The notes under the pieces: model-generated
What the model was told of the DNA's origin: nothing
The model's input: the letters and a program-made list of their open reading frames with translations, nothing else
Database searches by the model: none
Shown here: positions 7,772 to 15,341 of the stretch, piece by piece
How the letters are laid out: the number at the start of each line of letters is the position of its first letter
How positions within the stretch are numbered: the first letter of the stretch is position 1
Made by a program: the position numbers and the translations under genes
Assembly: GCF_051846935.1 (NCBI RefSeq)
Contig: NZ_JBPYCS010000033.1
Coordinates: 1 to 24,293 of the forward strand
DNA: 24,293 bases
Source of the DNA: JBPYCR01 sp051846935
Lineage (GTDB): Bacteria; Bacillota; Bacilli; Bacillales; Amphibacillaceae
Reading direction: 5' to 3'

Positions 7772-7936
7772 GGTACCACTCTTTTTCACTAAATTAATGC
7801 ATTCAAGCAATAGCATATTTAAACCGATAAACATTTTCTAGTTCCCTTTCCCCCCTCGTACATTTCGCTTAGGCGGTACTATACCGCATATTGTTTCTAA
7901 ATGTTTCTATAGCAATAATCGGGTATGTTATACCCG
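7772..7936. promoter_or_regulatory. Cluster of three GGTA/TACC palindromes in a divergent intergenic region
   Basis: Three palindromes share a GGTA/TACC core: GCGGTActaTACCGC at 7873-7887, CGGGTATgttATACCCG at 7920-7936, and GGTACC at 7772-7777. The first two are perfect with 3-base centres. They lie in the 598-bp gap between ghrB (-) and the M20-TRAP operon (+). They could be binding sites of a shared regulator or small hairpins in a leader; no T run follows, so they are not terminators. Confidence 0.4.
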
Positions 7937-7949
7937 TTACTTTGCACTA

Positions 7950-7980
7950 CAGGCGGACGCTTTTCGCGGGCATGGTTTTT
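7950..7980. repeat. Fragment of a GC-rich Bacillaceae intergenic repeat
   Basis: The segment CAGGCGGACGCTTTTCGCGG followed by GCATGG and a T run resembles one end of a repeat common in Bacillaceae intergenic DNA (recalled, not searched). It appears to be a single-ended remnant. The rest of 7695-8148 shows the palindromes listed separately and otherwise nothing I recognise. Confidence 0.5.
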
Positions 7981-8148
7981 TTAAAAGCAAGTTGTACCTT
8001 AATAATCTAATGTTTATATTTTTCTCTTGACATAGTACTGCAGGTCTATCTGAGGCAATCCTACCAATGCATGCCATTTAACTGAATATTTTAAGAACCA
8101 AAAAATTATTGACTTTTATAAATTCATATTATAACATGAAACGTAGCT

Positions 8149-8167
8149 AATGTAGACAGTCGACATT
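8149..8167. promoter_or_regulatory. Candidate operator of the M20-TRAP operon
   Basis: AATGTAGACAGTCGACATT is a 19-bp palindrome about an A centre with 8 of 9 positions complementary. It contains TGTAGACA, which fits the TGT-N2-ACA style of sites bound by FadR/FCD-type GntR regulators. It lies about 125 bases before the M20 gene and just downstream of a weak promoter candidate (TTGACT at 8109, TATAAC at 8130, 15-base spacer). The regulator encoded at the end of the same operon is the obvious candidate ligand. Confidence 0.5.
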
Positions 8168-8292
8168 CAAATCGTTGGAAATCGACAACACAGTTTTAAT
8201 CGTATGCAACAGGGAATTCAATAGCGAGCTTTATGCAAATTAGAATACGCTTACAAAATGCAAGGATTCATTTATTGGAGAGGAGAACACAT

Positions 8293-9573
8293 ATGGACTT
8301 ACAACAAAAAATACATAGTAAAATTGCGGAAAGACGCGATGAATATATTGATTTTTTAAAGCAAATTGTGAAAGAGCCAAGTACAACGGGAAATGAATTA
8401 GGAGCACAAACATTAATGGCTGACCGCTTGAAACAAAGTGGATTAGATGTTGATGTGTGGATACCAGATTATGATGAGCTCGTAAAGAGCAAGTTTTTTA
8501 ATCCTCTACGTGATAATTACGAAGGTAGCCCGAATGTTGTAGGCGTGCTTAAAGGGGCGAGCAATGAAGGGCGTTCAGTCATATTAAACGGGCATATCGA
8601 TGTTGTCCCATCTGGTGAAGAATCAAAGTGGACACATCACCCATATTCAGGAGAAGTAGTAGATGGCAAGCTATATGGTCGAGGAACAACCGATATGAAA
8701 GGTGGAAATATATCGACTCTTATCGCTTTAGAAACGGTGATGGCGCTCGGTATTGAATTAAAAGGCGATGTCATCTATGAAAGCGTTATCGAAGAAGAGA
8801 CCGGTGGGGCTGGTACGTTGGCAGCTATACAAAGAGGGTATAAAGCGGACGTAGCTATTATACCTGAACCAAGTGAAATGCGTATTTTCCCAAAGCAGCA
8901 AGGTTCACTTTGGTTTGAAATCGAAGTTACCGGTTTGTCCGCCCATGGTGGTACAAGGTATGAAGGGGTAAGCGCATTAGAAAAAGGTTGGATCGTTTTT
9001 AACGAGATTATGAAATTGGAAGAAAAGCGCAATGCGCCTTTAAGAAATGATCCACTTTACAAAGATAACCCAATACCAATTCCAATTAATATCGGGCAAT
9101 TTAATGGAGGCTATTTTCCTTCATCTGTAGCAGAAAAAGCAAAAATTCAAGGTCGTTACGGTGTAGCTCCAGGAGAAACGATTGAAGAAGCGAAAGAACA
9201 ATTTGTAAATATGCTTGAAAATTTGAAAACAATTGATGATTGGTTTGAAAAGCATCCGGCAACTGTTAAATGGGGAGGGATTCACTTGCCACCAGGAGGC
9301 TGTGAGCTTGATCACCCAATGCTCGAAATATTAAAAGAGAAGTATGCAGATGTAGAGAAGAAAGAAGCCGTTTTGGCAGGTTCTACATGGGGGACAGATG
9401 GCGGTCTATTAACGCAAGCAGGCGGCATTCCGTCGATCGTTTTTGGGCCTGGAACAACGAGCATGGCACACTTTACGGATGAGTATGTAGAATTGGACAA
9501 GCTGTTTAAAACTGCTGAAATAATCGCGCTAGCAATTATCGAGTGGTGTGAAATTAATTCAATCAAAAAATAA
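8293..9573 (+). CDS. M20 family deacylase/peptidase (ArgE/DapE type) of the TRAP operon
   Basis: A 426-aa zinc hydrolase that probably removes an acyl or aminoacyl group from a carboxylate-bearing substrate in the cytosol. Metal and catalytic residues: His101 and Asp103 in NGHIDVVPSG, Asp134 in GRGTTDMKGG, Glu168 (base) and Glu169 in EEETGG, Glu192 in IPEPSE, and His393 in MAHFTDEYV. The lid domain is about 205-320, with GLSAHGG. The ATG at 8293 is chosen over an in-frame ATG at 8233 because AGGAG stands 7 bases before it. It is the first gene of a unit with a TRAP transporter and a GntR regulator, implying that it processes what the transporter imports. It resembles acetylornithine deacetylase-like proteins such as YodQ in style, but the substrate is unknown. 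Confidence 0.88.
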   Translation: MDLQQKIHSKIAERRDEYIDFLKQIVKEPSTTGNELGAQTLMADRLKQSGLDVDVWIPDYDELVKSKFFNPLRDNYEGSPNVVGVLKGASNEGRSVILNGHIDVVPSGEESKWTHHPYSGEVVDGKLYGRGTTDMKGGNISTLIALETVMALGIELKGDVIYESVIEEETGGAGTLAAIQRGYKADVAIIPEPSEMRIFPKQQGSLWFEIEVTGLSAHGGTRYEGVSALEKGWIVFNEIMKLEEKRNAPLRNDPLYKDNPIPIPINIGQFNGGYFPSSVAEKAKIQGRYGVAPGETIEEAKEQFVNMLENLKTIDDWFEKHPATVKWGGIHLPPGGCELDHPMLEILKEKYADVEKKEAVLAGSTWGTDGGLLTQAGGIPSIVFGPGTTSMAHFTDEYVELDKLFKTAEIIALAIIEWCEINSIKK

Positions 9574-9592
9574 AGATGCATTCATCTTTATT
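9569..9592 (+). terminator. Weak A/T-rich hairpin at the end of the M20 gene
   Basis: AATAAAGATG (9569-9578) and CATCTTTATT (9583-9592) form a perfect 10-bp stem with a 4-base loop that overlaps the stop codon. There is no proper T run after it. It may act as a partial terminator or an mRNA stabiliser between the hydrolase and dctP, and confidence is low. Confidence 0.35.
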
Positions 9593-9729
9593 AATAAATT
9601 AAGGGTTTCGAATAGGTGTGAATTGTATATAACGTTTTCTGTCTAGAAATTGACAGCCTTTTACAACAGCTAAGCGTACTATATTCATCACGCTAATCGA
9701 AATACTAAAAGATTAAAGGGGAGAATTAA

Positions 9730-10776
9730 ATGAGAAAATTATTGTTAATTAGTAGCTTCATACTTATGTTGATGTTTATCGGTGCTTGTTCATCCGATGA
9801 TTCTGCTGGATCAACAGATGGTAGCTCAGATTCAGAAGGTTCTGATGCTGCTGGATCTGGAGAATACACAATTGGGTTAACGTATACAACACCTGAATCA
9901 GGTTCTACACACTTAGGGATGGAGAAGTTCAAGGAATTGGTTGAAGCAGGCTCTGACGGACAAATTGAAGTGGAATTATATCCGAGTGGTCAATTATATG
10001 CATCGGAACGTGAAGCAATAGAGGCTGTACAATCAGGAAATATTGAAATGACAGTTACAGCATCTGCTCCAGTAGCAGGATTTGACAAACGTTTTATGGC
10101 ACTGGATCTTCCGTTTATTTTCCCAGATCATGAAACTGCATATGAAGCATTAGATGGGGAGTTAGGTCAAACGTTGCTAGATGGTCTACCAGAAATCGGC
10201 TTAGTTGGCCTTGCATATGGTGAGACAGGGATGCGCCAATTTTCCAATAGCAAGCGTCCGATTGAATCACCAGAAGATATGAAAGGCTTGAAAATACGAG
10301 TGATGGAAAACGAAGTACACATTGACACACTGAGCGCTTACGGCGCAGATGCTTCTCCGTTTGCTTTCGGTGAATTGTACAGTGCATTGCAGCAAAACAT
10401 TTACGATGGTATGGAAAACCCACTCAACTTAATCGATCAAATGAAGTTTTATGAGGTACAAGATTATTTAACAATTTCCAACCATTCGTACACTGCAACT
10501 GTCGGATTTATGAATGCGGACTTTTACGACGCTTTACCTGATGACTTACAGCAATTGCTAAAGGATTCTGCATCTGAAGCAATGGACTATCAAAGAGGAA
10601 TAGCGAGACAGCAGGACGAAGAAGGTATGGAAGTGATTAAGGAAAATATGGAAATCAATGAACTATCGCCTGAGCAAAAGAAAATGTTTATCGAAGCAGC
10701 TGATGAAATTTTCAAAAAGTACGAGTCAGAGATCGGTTCAGATTTAATGGAGCTTGCACGCTCATATAGTAAATAA
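9730..10776 (+). CDS. dctP: TRAP transporter substrate-binding lipoprotein, DctP family
   Basis: A 348-aa extracytoplasmic receptor that captures a substrate, usually an organic acid, for the DctQM permease. It starts with a lipoprotein signal (Cys20 in FIGAC), followed by a Ser/Gly/Asp-rich tether (about 21-44), then the DctP fold (about 45-345). The family's carboxylate-binding arginine is in GLKIRVMEN (Arg190), and GELYSALQQN and DGMENPLNLI (about 214-235) match the DctP signature region. The ribosome site is AAAGGGGAG. The intact carboxylate site argues for an acidic substrate but does not identify it. A terminator-like hairpin separates it from dctQ, consistent with more receptor than permease being made. 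Confidence 0.93.
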   Translation: MRKLLLISSFILMLMFIGACSSDDSAGSTDGSSDSEGSDAAGSGEYTIGLTYTTPESGSTHLGMEKFKELVEAGSDGQIEVELYPSGQLYASEREAIEAVQSGNIEMTVTASAPVAGFDKRFMALDLPFIFPDHETAYEALDGELGQTLLDGLPEIGLVGLAYGETGMRQFSNSKRPIESPEDMKGLKIRVMENEVHIDTLSAYGADASPFAFGELYSALQQNIYDGMENPLNLIDQMKFYEVQDYLTISNHSYTATVGFMNADFYDALPDDLQQLLKDSASEAMDYQRGIARQQDEEGMEVIKENMEINELSPEQKKMFIEAADEIFKKYESEIGSDLMELARSYSK

Positions 10777-10856
10777 AATGTGTTGCTTTCAATTTACGTA
10801 AATAAATCCCTTCGTGTATAGCTTTTATAATAATGAACGGATAATGATCATTTAGA

Positions 10857-10896
10857 AGGTTTGATGGGCATACGTTCATCAAACCTGTTTTTCTTT
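10857..10896 (+). terminator. Intercistronic terminator between dctP and dctQ
   Basis: A perfect 10-bp stem (AGGTTTGATG at 10857-10866 and CATCAAACCT at 10877-10886, 10-base loop) followed by a T-rich tract (GTTTTTCTTT). It lies inside the operon, 137 bases before dctQ, so it likely acts as a leaky terminator that lowers expression of the distal genes, unless a second promoter lies in 10897-11032. Confidence 0.8.
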
Positions 10897-11032
10897 AACG
10901 CCTTTAATATACAATAGATGTTCGATATGAATTTTAAGTGCATTCGTTGCGTTTACGTAAAAGCAATATGAATGAATTTCTAAAAAGGTATTTACAAGTT
11001 TTTTTAAAAACTGAAATGGGGAGCTCGAAAGT

Positions 11033-11533
11033 ATGAACCTGAAATTAATACTAGATAAAAAGGTAGAAGAGTTTATCATCGTAATTACGATGATTGTAAT
11101 GGTTCTATTAATGTTTGTTCAATCTACATCCCGTTATTTGCTTGGTAATTCATTAAGTTGGGGATCTGAGCTTGCTCAATATCTCCATGTTTGGCAAATT
11201 TGGATTGGGGCAAGCTTGGCTGTTCGTATGCAATCCCATATTCGTGTTGATGTCTTCATCAAATTATTTCCACCAAAAGTACAGCGTTTTCTTAATTTGA
11301 TCGCATTATTATGCTGGTTTGTGTTTGCTGCCTTTTTAGCATTTGAAGGGAGTAAATATGTATCCGATGTATTATCGAGTGGTCAAACGAGTCCATCGTT
11401 ACATGTTCCAATGTGGATCCCCTACTTAGCTATACCGATTGGCGGATTTTTAATGGTCGTCCGCTTGATTCAACAAATGTATTTATTGTTTACGAAGCAA
11501 AATGAGCCGGCGGAATTGGAGGGAGAAAAATGA
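11033..11533 (+). CDS. dctQ: TRAP transporter small permease subunit, DctQ family
   Basis: A 166-aa membrane protein with four hydrophobic segments (about residues 13-35, 45-66, 84-108 and 125-150), the typical DctQ layout. The motif SRYLLGNSLSWGSELAQYL and the RVDVF segment after AVRMQSHI fit the family. It is the small membrane partner of DctM and forms the sodium- or proton-coupled importer with DctP. The start follows GGGGAG. The stop overlaps the dctM start by four bases (ATGA), giving translational coupling. Confidence 0.92.
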   Translation: MNLKLILDKKVEEFIIVITMIVMVLLMFVQSTSRYLLGNSLSWGSELAQYLHVWQIWIGASLAVRMQSHIRVDVFIKLFPPKVQRFLNLIALLCWFVFAAFLAFEGSKYVSDVLSSGQTSPSLHVPMWIPYLAIPIGGFLMVVRLIQQMYLLFTKQNEPAELEGEK

Positions 11534-12813
11534 CAGTAGCCTTGTTATTTGGTGTGTTTTTCATTTTAATGATCCTTGGTGTGCCGATCGCGTTGTCATT
11601 AGGTTTATCCTCGTTAGTGACAATGGCATTTGCAACAAATTCGTCGCCAAATGTAATTATACAGAAAGCATTCACATCGTTGGATAGCTTTCCATTAATG
11701 GCTATTCCGTTTTTTATTCTTGCAGGTGTACTGATGAGCAGTGGCGGAATTTCAAAGCGTTTACTAAACCTTGCTAGCGTATTAATTGGCTTTATCACTG
11801 GCGGATTAGCCATGGTTACCGTATTGGCAAGTATGTTTTTCGCAGCGATTTCGGGGTCTGGACCTGCTACAGTAGCTGCTATTGGTTCGTTTATGATCCC
11901 CTCCATGAGAGCGCAAAATTATAGCAGCGGATTTGCGGCGGCTATTACAGCTTCGGCAGGCTCTATTGGTGTGTTAATCCCTCCGAGTATACCGCTCGTT
12001 ATGTACGGTGTAGTTGGGACGGTTTCCATTGGATCGATGTTTCTCGCTGGTATTTTGCCAGGAATTATTATGGGATTGTGTTTAATGATTGTGTCGTTTG
12101 TAATTGCCAAGAAAAATAAATATGTTGGTACTGGAAAGGTTCCAACAATTAAAGATGTATTAAAAGCAATAAATGAAGCAAAGCTTGCTTTATTAATACC
12201 TGTTATAATTTTGGGTGGTATTTATGCAGGTATCTTCTCGCCAACAGAGTCAGCAGCAGTTGCAGCTGTTTATGCATTAATTATAGGTGTATTTGTTTAT
12301 AAAGAATTGTCTTGGAAAGATGTATATGAAAGTTTTTCTTCTGCCGCATTAACGAATGCAGCAACGGTTATTATAATCGGTTTTTCTATTTCGTTTGCAT
12401 ACTTAATGACGAGAGAACGGATTCCAGTTCTTATTGCCGATTTTATTGTCGGGATAACAGATAGCCCAATCGTAATTTTGCTTATAATTAATTTATTTCT
12501 TTTAATTGTAGGTATGTTTATTGATACAATATCAGCAATCGTTATATTGACCCCCATTTTGTTGCCAGTAGTTACGAGTATTGGAATGGATCCAATTCAC
12601 TTTGGGATTATTCTTGTAATGAATTTAGCAATCGGTTTTGTAACACCACCGCTTGGCGTAAATTTATTCGTCGCAACAACGGTTGGGAAGGTATCGTTTG
12701 AAGCGATCGTTAAAGCAATGGTACCTATTTTGATTATGATGATTATATCATTACTGATTGTAACGTATTTCCCGCCACTATCTACGTGGATACCAAATAA
12801 GCTGTCACCATAG
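11530..12813 (+). CDS. dctM: TRAP transporter large permease subunit, DctM family
   Basis: A 427-aa polytopic membrane protein, about 12 helices, that carries out the ion-driven import step. Signature blocks are SGSGPATVAAIGSFMIP (about 117-133), GSIGVLIPPSIPLVMYG (about 144-160), SPTESAAVAAVYAL and VTPPLGVNLFVAT near the C-terminus. Length and order are normal for the family. The start has a strong GGAGGGAG site inside the end of dctQ and overlaps it by four bases. With dctP and dctQ it makes a complete tripartite system, so the operon is functional as read. Confidence 0.93.
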   Translation: MTVALLFGVFFILMILGVPIALSLGLSSLVTMAFATNSSPNVIIQKAFTSLDSFPLMAIPFFILAGVLMSSGGISKRLLNLASVLIGFITGGLAMVTVLASMFFAAISGSGPATVAAIGSFMIPSMRAQNYSSGFAAAITASAGSIGVLIPPSIPLVMYGVVGTVSIGSMFLAGILPGIIMGLCLMIVSFVIAKKNKYVGTGKVPTIKDVLKAINEAKLALLIPVIILGGIYAGIFSPTESAAVAAVYALIIGVFVYKELSWKDVYESFSSAALTNAATVIIIGFSISFAYLMTRERIPVLIADFIVGITDSPIVILLIINLFLLIVGMFIDTISAIVILTPILLPVVTSIGMDPIHFGIILVMNLAIGFVTPPLGVNLFVATTVGKVSFEAIVKAMVPILIMMIISLLIVTYFPPLSTWIPNKLSP

Positions 12814-12822
12814 TAAAATTAA

Positions 12823-12852
12823 TACTAAAACGAATTATTGGAGGTTTTAGTA
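12823..12852. promoter_or_regulatory. Inverted repeat enclosing the GntR ribosome site
   Basis: TACTAAAAC (12823-12831) and GTTTTAGTA (12844-12852) are perfectly complementary, with a 12-base loop that carries most of the TTGGAGG ribosome site. The GTG start of the regulator gene is one base further on. This could be an RNA hairpin that limits translation, or an operator for autoregulation. Confidence 0.5.
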
Positions 12853-12853
12853 C

Positions 12854-13528
12854 GTGGAAGATGACCGTTCTATTATGAAAAAGTCTTTAAGTACATTAAT
12901 TGCCGAACGATTAAAGGAAAATATTTGGGATAGAAAACTACAGCTAGGTGAACGTCTTGTTGAAAGTGAACAAGCTGAAAGGTTTGATGTAAGTCGGAGC
13001 ACAATCCGCGAAGCTCTAAAACTATTGGAGCACAAAGGACTTGTAGTAAATAAAGCGCGCAGGGGGACTTATGTTTCACAATTTTCAAGAGAAGATTTAC
13101 AAGAAATTATTGATTTACGAATATTAATTGAGACGAAAGCATTCATCAATGCATTAACACACTTAGATGAAAGTCACTTTCAACACTTAAGTGAAATTGT
13201 TGCAGCGATGAAAGAAAAGGCAGAAGAAAAGGAATGGAATGCTTTATTCGATCTTGATATGAAGTTTCATAGCTACGTCGTTAACTTATGCCGAAACTCC
13301 CGAATGATTAAAATTTACAATTCTACACAAACACAGACTCGGGCTTACTTAGGGTATATTGATAAATATTACTCGAATCATCATGCTTTTTATAAAGAGC
13401 ATGTCGATTTGTTGGAAACGTTAATGCAAAAAGATACAGTCGCATTACAGACCGTACTACGCAGACACATAGAATACGCTGATAACACATTAATTATAGC
13501 TACAAAAGAAGAAGATCTAAAAGAATAA
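12854..13528 (+). CDS. GntR family transcriptional regulator, FadR/FCD subfamily
   Basis: A 224-aa regulator: an N-terminal winged helix (about 10-78), with recognition-helix region VSRSTIREALKLLEHKGLV, and a C-terminal FCD helical ligand domain (about 85-215). The FCD metal site is visible as Asp135 and His139 (DLDMKFH), His183 (KEH) and His205 (RRH), so ligand and metal binding are likely intact. Such proteins commonly repress catabolic operons and release DNA when they bind an acidic metabolite. The GTG start at 12854 has GGAGG 9 bases before it. It is the last gene of the M20-TRAP unit and most likely controls it, perhaps through the 8149-8167 palindrome and its own upstream repeat. Confidence 0.92.
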   Translation: MEDDRSIMKKSLSTLIAERLKENIWDRKLQLGERLVESEQAERFDVSRSTIREALKLLEHKGLVVNKARRGTYVSQFSREDLQEIIDLRILIETKAFINALTHLDESHFQHLSEIVAAMKEKAEEKEWNALFDLDMKFHSYVVNLCRNSRMIKIYNSTQTQTRAYLGYIDKYYSNHHAFYKEHVDLLETLMQKDTVALQTVLRRHIEYADNTLIIATKEEDLKE

Positions 13529-13530
13529 TG

Positions 13531-13570
13531 AAACGAGCAGGTACATTGAGATGGTGACCTGCTCGTTTTT
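13531..13570 (+). terminator. Rho-independent terminator of the M20-TRAP-GntR operon
   Basis: A 12-bp perfect stem (AAACGAGCAGGT at 13531-13542 and ACCTGCTCGTTT at 13557-13568) with a T run to 13570, directly after the regulator stop codon. It closes the operon. Confidence 0.92.
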
Positions 13571-13728
13571 GTGATTGTACAATATATGACGTTGTGAAGA
13601 AAAACCACATTACGTTTTGGTAGGGAAATGTGAAGGGAATTCACAAATGTCCTTTTAACCTCATAATAGAAAACAAGTGAACTTCCCTGTAGAATAAAAG
13701 TCGTCGAAAACCATATTCCTCTCTTTAA

Positions 13729-13894
13729 GCTGACTGGAACGAAAGTCGATGAACTCCTGCGGAAATAGCACACGTACGAAGATCACTGTAGCAACTCGGA
13801 TAGAGGATCTACAGAGGCTAAGGCAGTAACCGAGGAAAGCTGTCGGCTGTAGTGCACGTCAGCGACATCAGAGCGCAAGCTTTCATGTTTTTGT
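13729..13894. repeat. Decayed long intergenic repeat of the Bacillaceae type
   Basis: The run GCTGACTGGAACGAAAGT, then ACTCCTGCGGAAATAGCAC, and later CGAGGAAAGC and AGCGCAAGCTTTC follow the order of a repeat commonly seen between genes in Bacillaceae (recalled), with many substitutions. A short inverted repeat (CTGTAG 13786-13791, CTACAG 13809-13814) is inside. The parent gap 13571-14333 has no supported gene; besides this it holds the repeat pieces listed separately and A/T-rich sequence. Confidence 0.6.
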
Positions 13895-14015
13895 TCTACT
13901 TCATTAGTAGGTATTCCTCGACTTAAAATACATCACCACCTTTATTTGCAAAGAACCGTTTTTGTCATTTTATTGGCTCTATATGAGCTGAAGCTTACAA
14001 TATGAGTAAACTGTT

Positions 14016-14038
14016 TGTGGGGGAACAGATGCACGAAT
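14016..14038 (+). repeat. Copy 1 of the TGTGGGrGAACAGATG repeat
   Basis: TGTGGGGGAACAGATGCACG followed by AAT matches 21 of 23 positions of the segment at 18563-18585, in the same orientation. Both copies are in gene-free gaps. The function is unknown. Confidence 0.6.
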
Positions 14039-14107
14039 CTAACTAGATAATATGTGATCAATTTTACTTCGAACGATATACACATGAATAACACCGTTGA
14101 TTTTCAC

Positions 14108-14162
14108 TGCAGGTGGATGCTTTCCGTGCCCACGGAAAGCGTAGTGTATATCTACTGCGGTC
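14108..14162. repeat. GC-rich palindromic element fragment
   Basis: It contains the perfect palindrome GCTTTCCGTG-CC-CACGGAAAGC at 14119-14140, inside GCAGGTGGATG on the left and CTACTGCGG on the right. It resembles the end of the common GCGGACGCTTTCCGCGGGCA repeat, also seen as a remnant at 7950-7980. Confidence 0.6.
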
Positions 14163-14210
14163 GGTAGGAATCAATACTAAAATTAACGAATACAAAGAGA
14201 GGTTTTTTAA

Positions 14211-14247
14211 CTTCTTAAAATAACACCCACAAATACGTGATTCAATC
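14211..14247 (+). repeat. Copy A of the ACAAATACGT intergenic repeat
   Basis: Core ACAAATACGT at 14229-14238 is preceded by TTAAAATAACACCC and followed by GATTCAAT. It matches copies at 15165-15200 and 21984-22020, in the same orientation, and lies about 95 bases before the next gene. Confidence 0.65.
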
Positions 14248-14333
14248 AAGCTTACAATGGTAAATGAGAAATGTATGGGAATTTGGTAAAATGAGGAAGA
14301 GCTTATATACAGTAAAATTTGGGAGGCGAGTAA

Positions 14334-15089
14334 ATGAAATTGGCAATTATAACCGGAGGATCAAAAGGATTAGGGGAAGCAATTGCTAAGCAATTTTTAA
14401 ATGAAAATACAGACGTTATTAGTATTTCTCGAACGCTAAATGAAAAATTAAGTGCACTGGCGGAGCAAAAGCAAGTTAATTTTATTCATTATGCCTCTGA
14501 TTTAGGTGACATGAAGGAGTTGAAAACAGTTGTTTCGCATTTGGAAGGGCATCTTTCTCGATCTGAGCTTGAAACAATATACGTAATTAATAATGCGGCG
14601 GCACTTGAGCCTATCCAGCCTGCATCAAAAATTAATGTCGATGATCTAGCTTACCACGTCCACGTAAATACAATTGCACCAATGGCGATCATGAACGCCT
14701 TATTAAATCAATGCTCACGTGAAAACAAATCGGTTGTAGGGGTGAATATAACGTCTGGAGCAGCTAATCGTGCAGTTTTTGGTTGGAGTGCCTACTGCAG
14801 TACGAAGGCAAGCTTAGACCGATATACAACAACGGTTGCACTTGAACAAGAAGAAATGCAGACAGGTAATAAAATTATAGCATTTGACCCAAGTATTATG
14901 GATACCGATATGCAGAAGAAGATTCGTTCGACGAGTGAAGATGCCTTTATTGATGTTCGCGCCTTTCAAGCATATAAAACAAACAATATGCTGCAAGATG
15001 TGGAAGTTGTTGCCGGTAAACTATATCAGATTATTGCGGATAAAGCACGTATTGAAAACGGTAAAATCTATCGAGTAAACGAATTGTAA
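14334..15089 (+). CDS. yueD: Short-chain dehydrogenase/reductase, YueD-like (benzil reductase type)
   Basis: A 251-aa NADPH-dependent carbonyl reductase of the SDR superfamily. The cofactor motif TGGSKGLG is at residues 7-14, NNAA at 86-89, and the catalytic Ser141 in NITSGAA, Tyr154 in SAYCSTK and Lys158 are all in place. The segments GWSAYCSTKASLD, DPSIMDTDMQ and ENGKIYRVNEL match, from memory, B. subtilis YueD, a (S)-benzoin-forming benzil reductase of the sepiapterin-reductase-like branch. The natural substrate in the cell is not known. The start follows GGGAGGCGAG. It appears monocistronic: repeat copies flank it upstream and downstream and the neighbours have separate promoters. Confidence 0.88.
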   Translation: MKLAIITGGSKGLGEAIAKQFLNENTDVISISRTLNEKLSALAEQKQVNFIHYASDLGDMKELKTVVSHLEGHLSRSELETIYVINNAAALEPIQPASKINVDDLAYHVHVNTIAPMAIMNALLNQCSRENKSVVGVNITSGAANRAVFGWSAYCSTKASLDRYTTTVALEQEEMQTGNKIIAFDPSIMDTDMQKKIRSTSEDAFIDVRAFQAYKTNNMLQDVEVVAGKLYQIIADKARIENGKIYRVNEL

Positions 15090-15164
15090 AATCGATACTG
15101 AATACTTAATAGGTGCGAGGCCTAAAGCGGATAGATAATCGCTGCAAATATGTTGCCTTTCAAA

Positions 15165-15200
15165 CTTTAAAAATATCCACATACAAATACGTGAGTCAAT
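15165..15200 (+). repeat. Copy B of the ACAAATACGT intergenic repeat
   Basis: Core ACAAATACGT at 15183-15192, with TTTAAAAATATCCAC before it and GAGTCAAT after it. It has the same orientation and position relative to a downstream gene as the copies at 14211 and 21984. Confidence 0.65.
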
Positions 15201-15225
15201 TTATAAATATTTGAGGCTTCTCTTT

Positions 15226-15254
15226 TTGAATTCAATTATGATACACTTTATAAT
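15226..15254 (+). promoter_or_regulatory. Sigma-A type promoter of the map-azlCD unit
   Basis: TTGAAT (15226-15231), a 17-base spacer and TATAAT (15249-15254). The -10 is an exact match and the -35 matches 4 of 6 consensus bases at ideal spacing. It lies 87 bases before the methionine aminopeptidase start and no other promoter is seen for azlC. Confidence 0.75.
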
Positions 15255-15341
15255 GGGTGTTTTACCGCCTGATTTAACAGCATTGTTTTTGTAATGAAGG
15301 CGATGAATGTCTAGTATACGGAAGCGAAAGGAAGAATAAAT

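Noticed and set aside
7771..7781. GAGTGGTACCG on the minus strand before ghrB, similar to the T-box antiterminator motif
   Set aside because: No T-box stem I features and no following terminator with competing arm are seen; the match is explained by the GGTACC palindrome.
8233..8292. N-terminal extension of the M20 hydrolase from an upstream ATG
   Set aside because: The ribosome site and family start favour ATG 8293; the extension has no ribosome site and is unlike homologues.
9650..9678. Consensus -35 TTGACA before dctP
   Set aside because: No -10 at 16-18 bases (the sequence there is AGCGTA), so it is not called a promoter.
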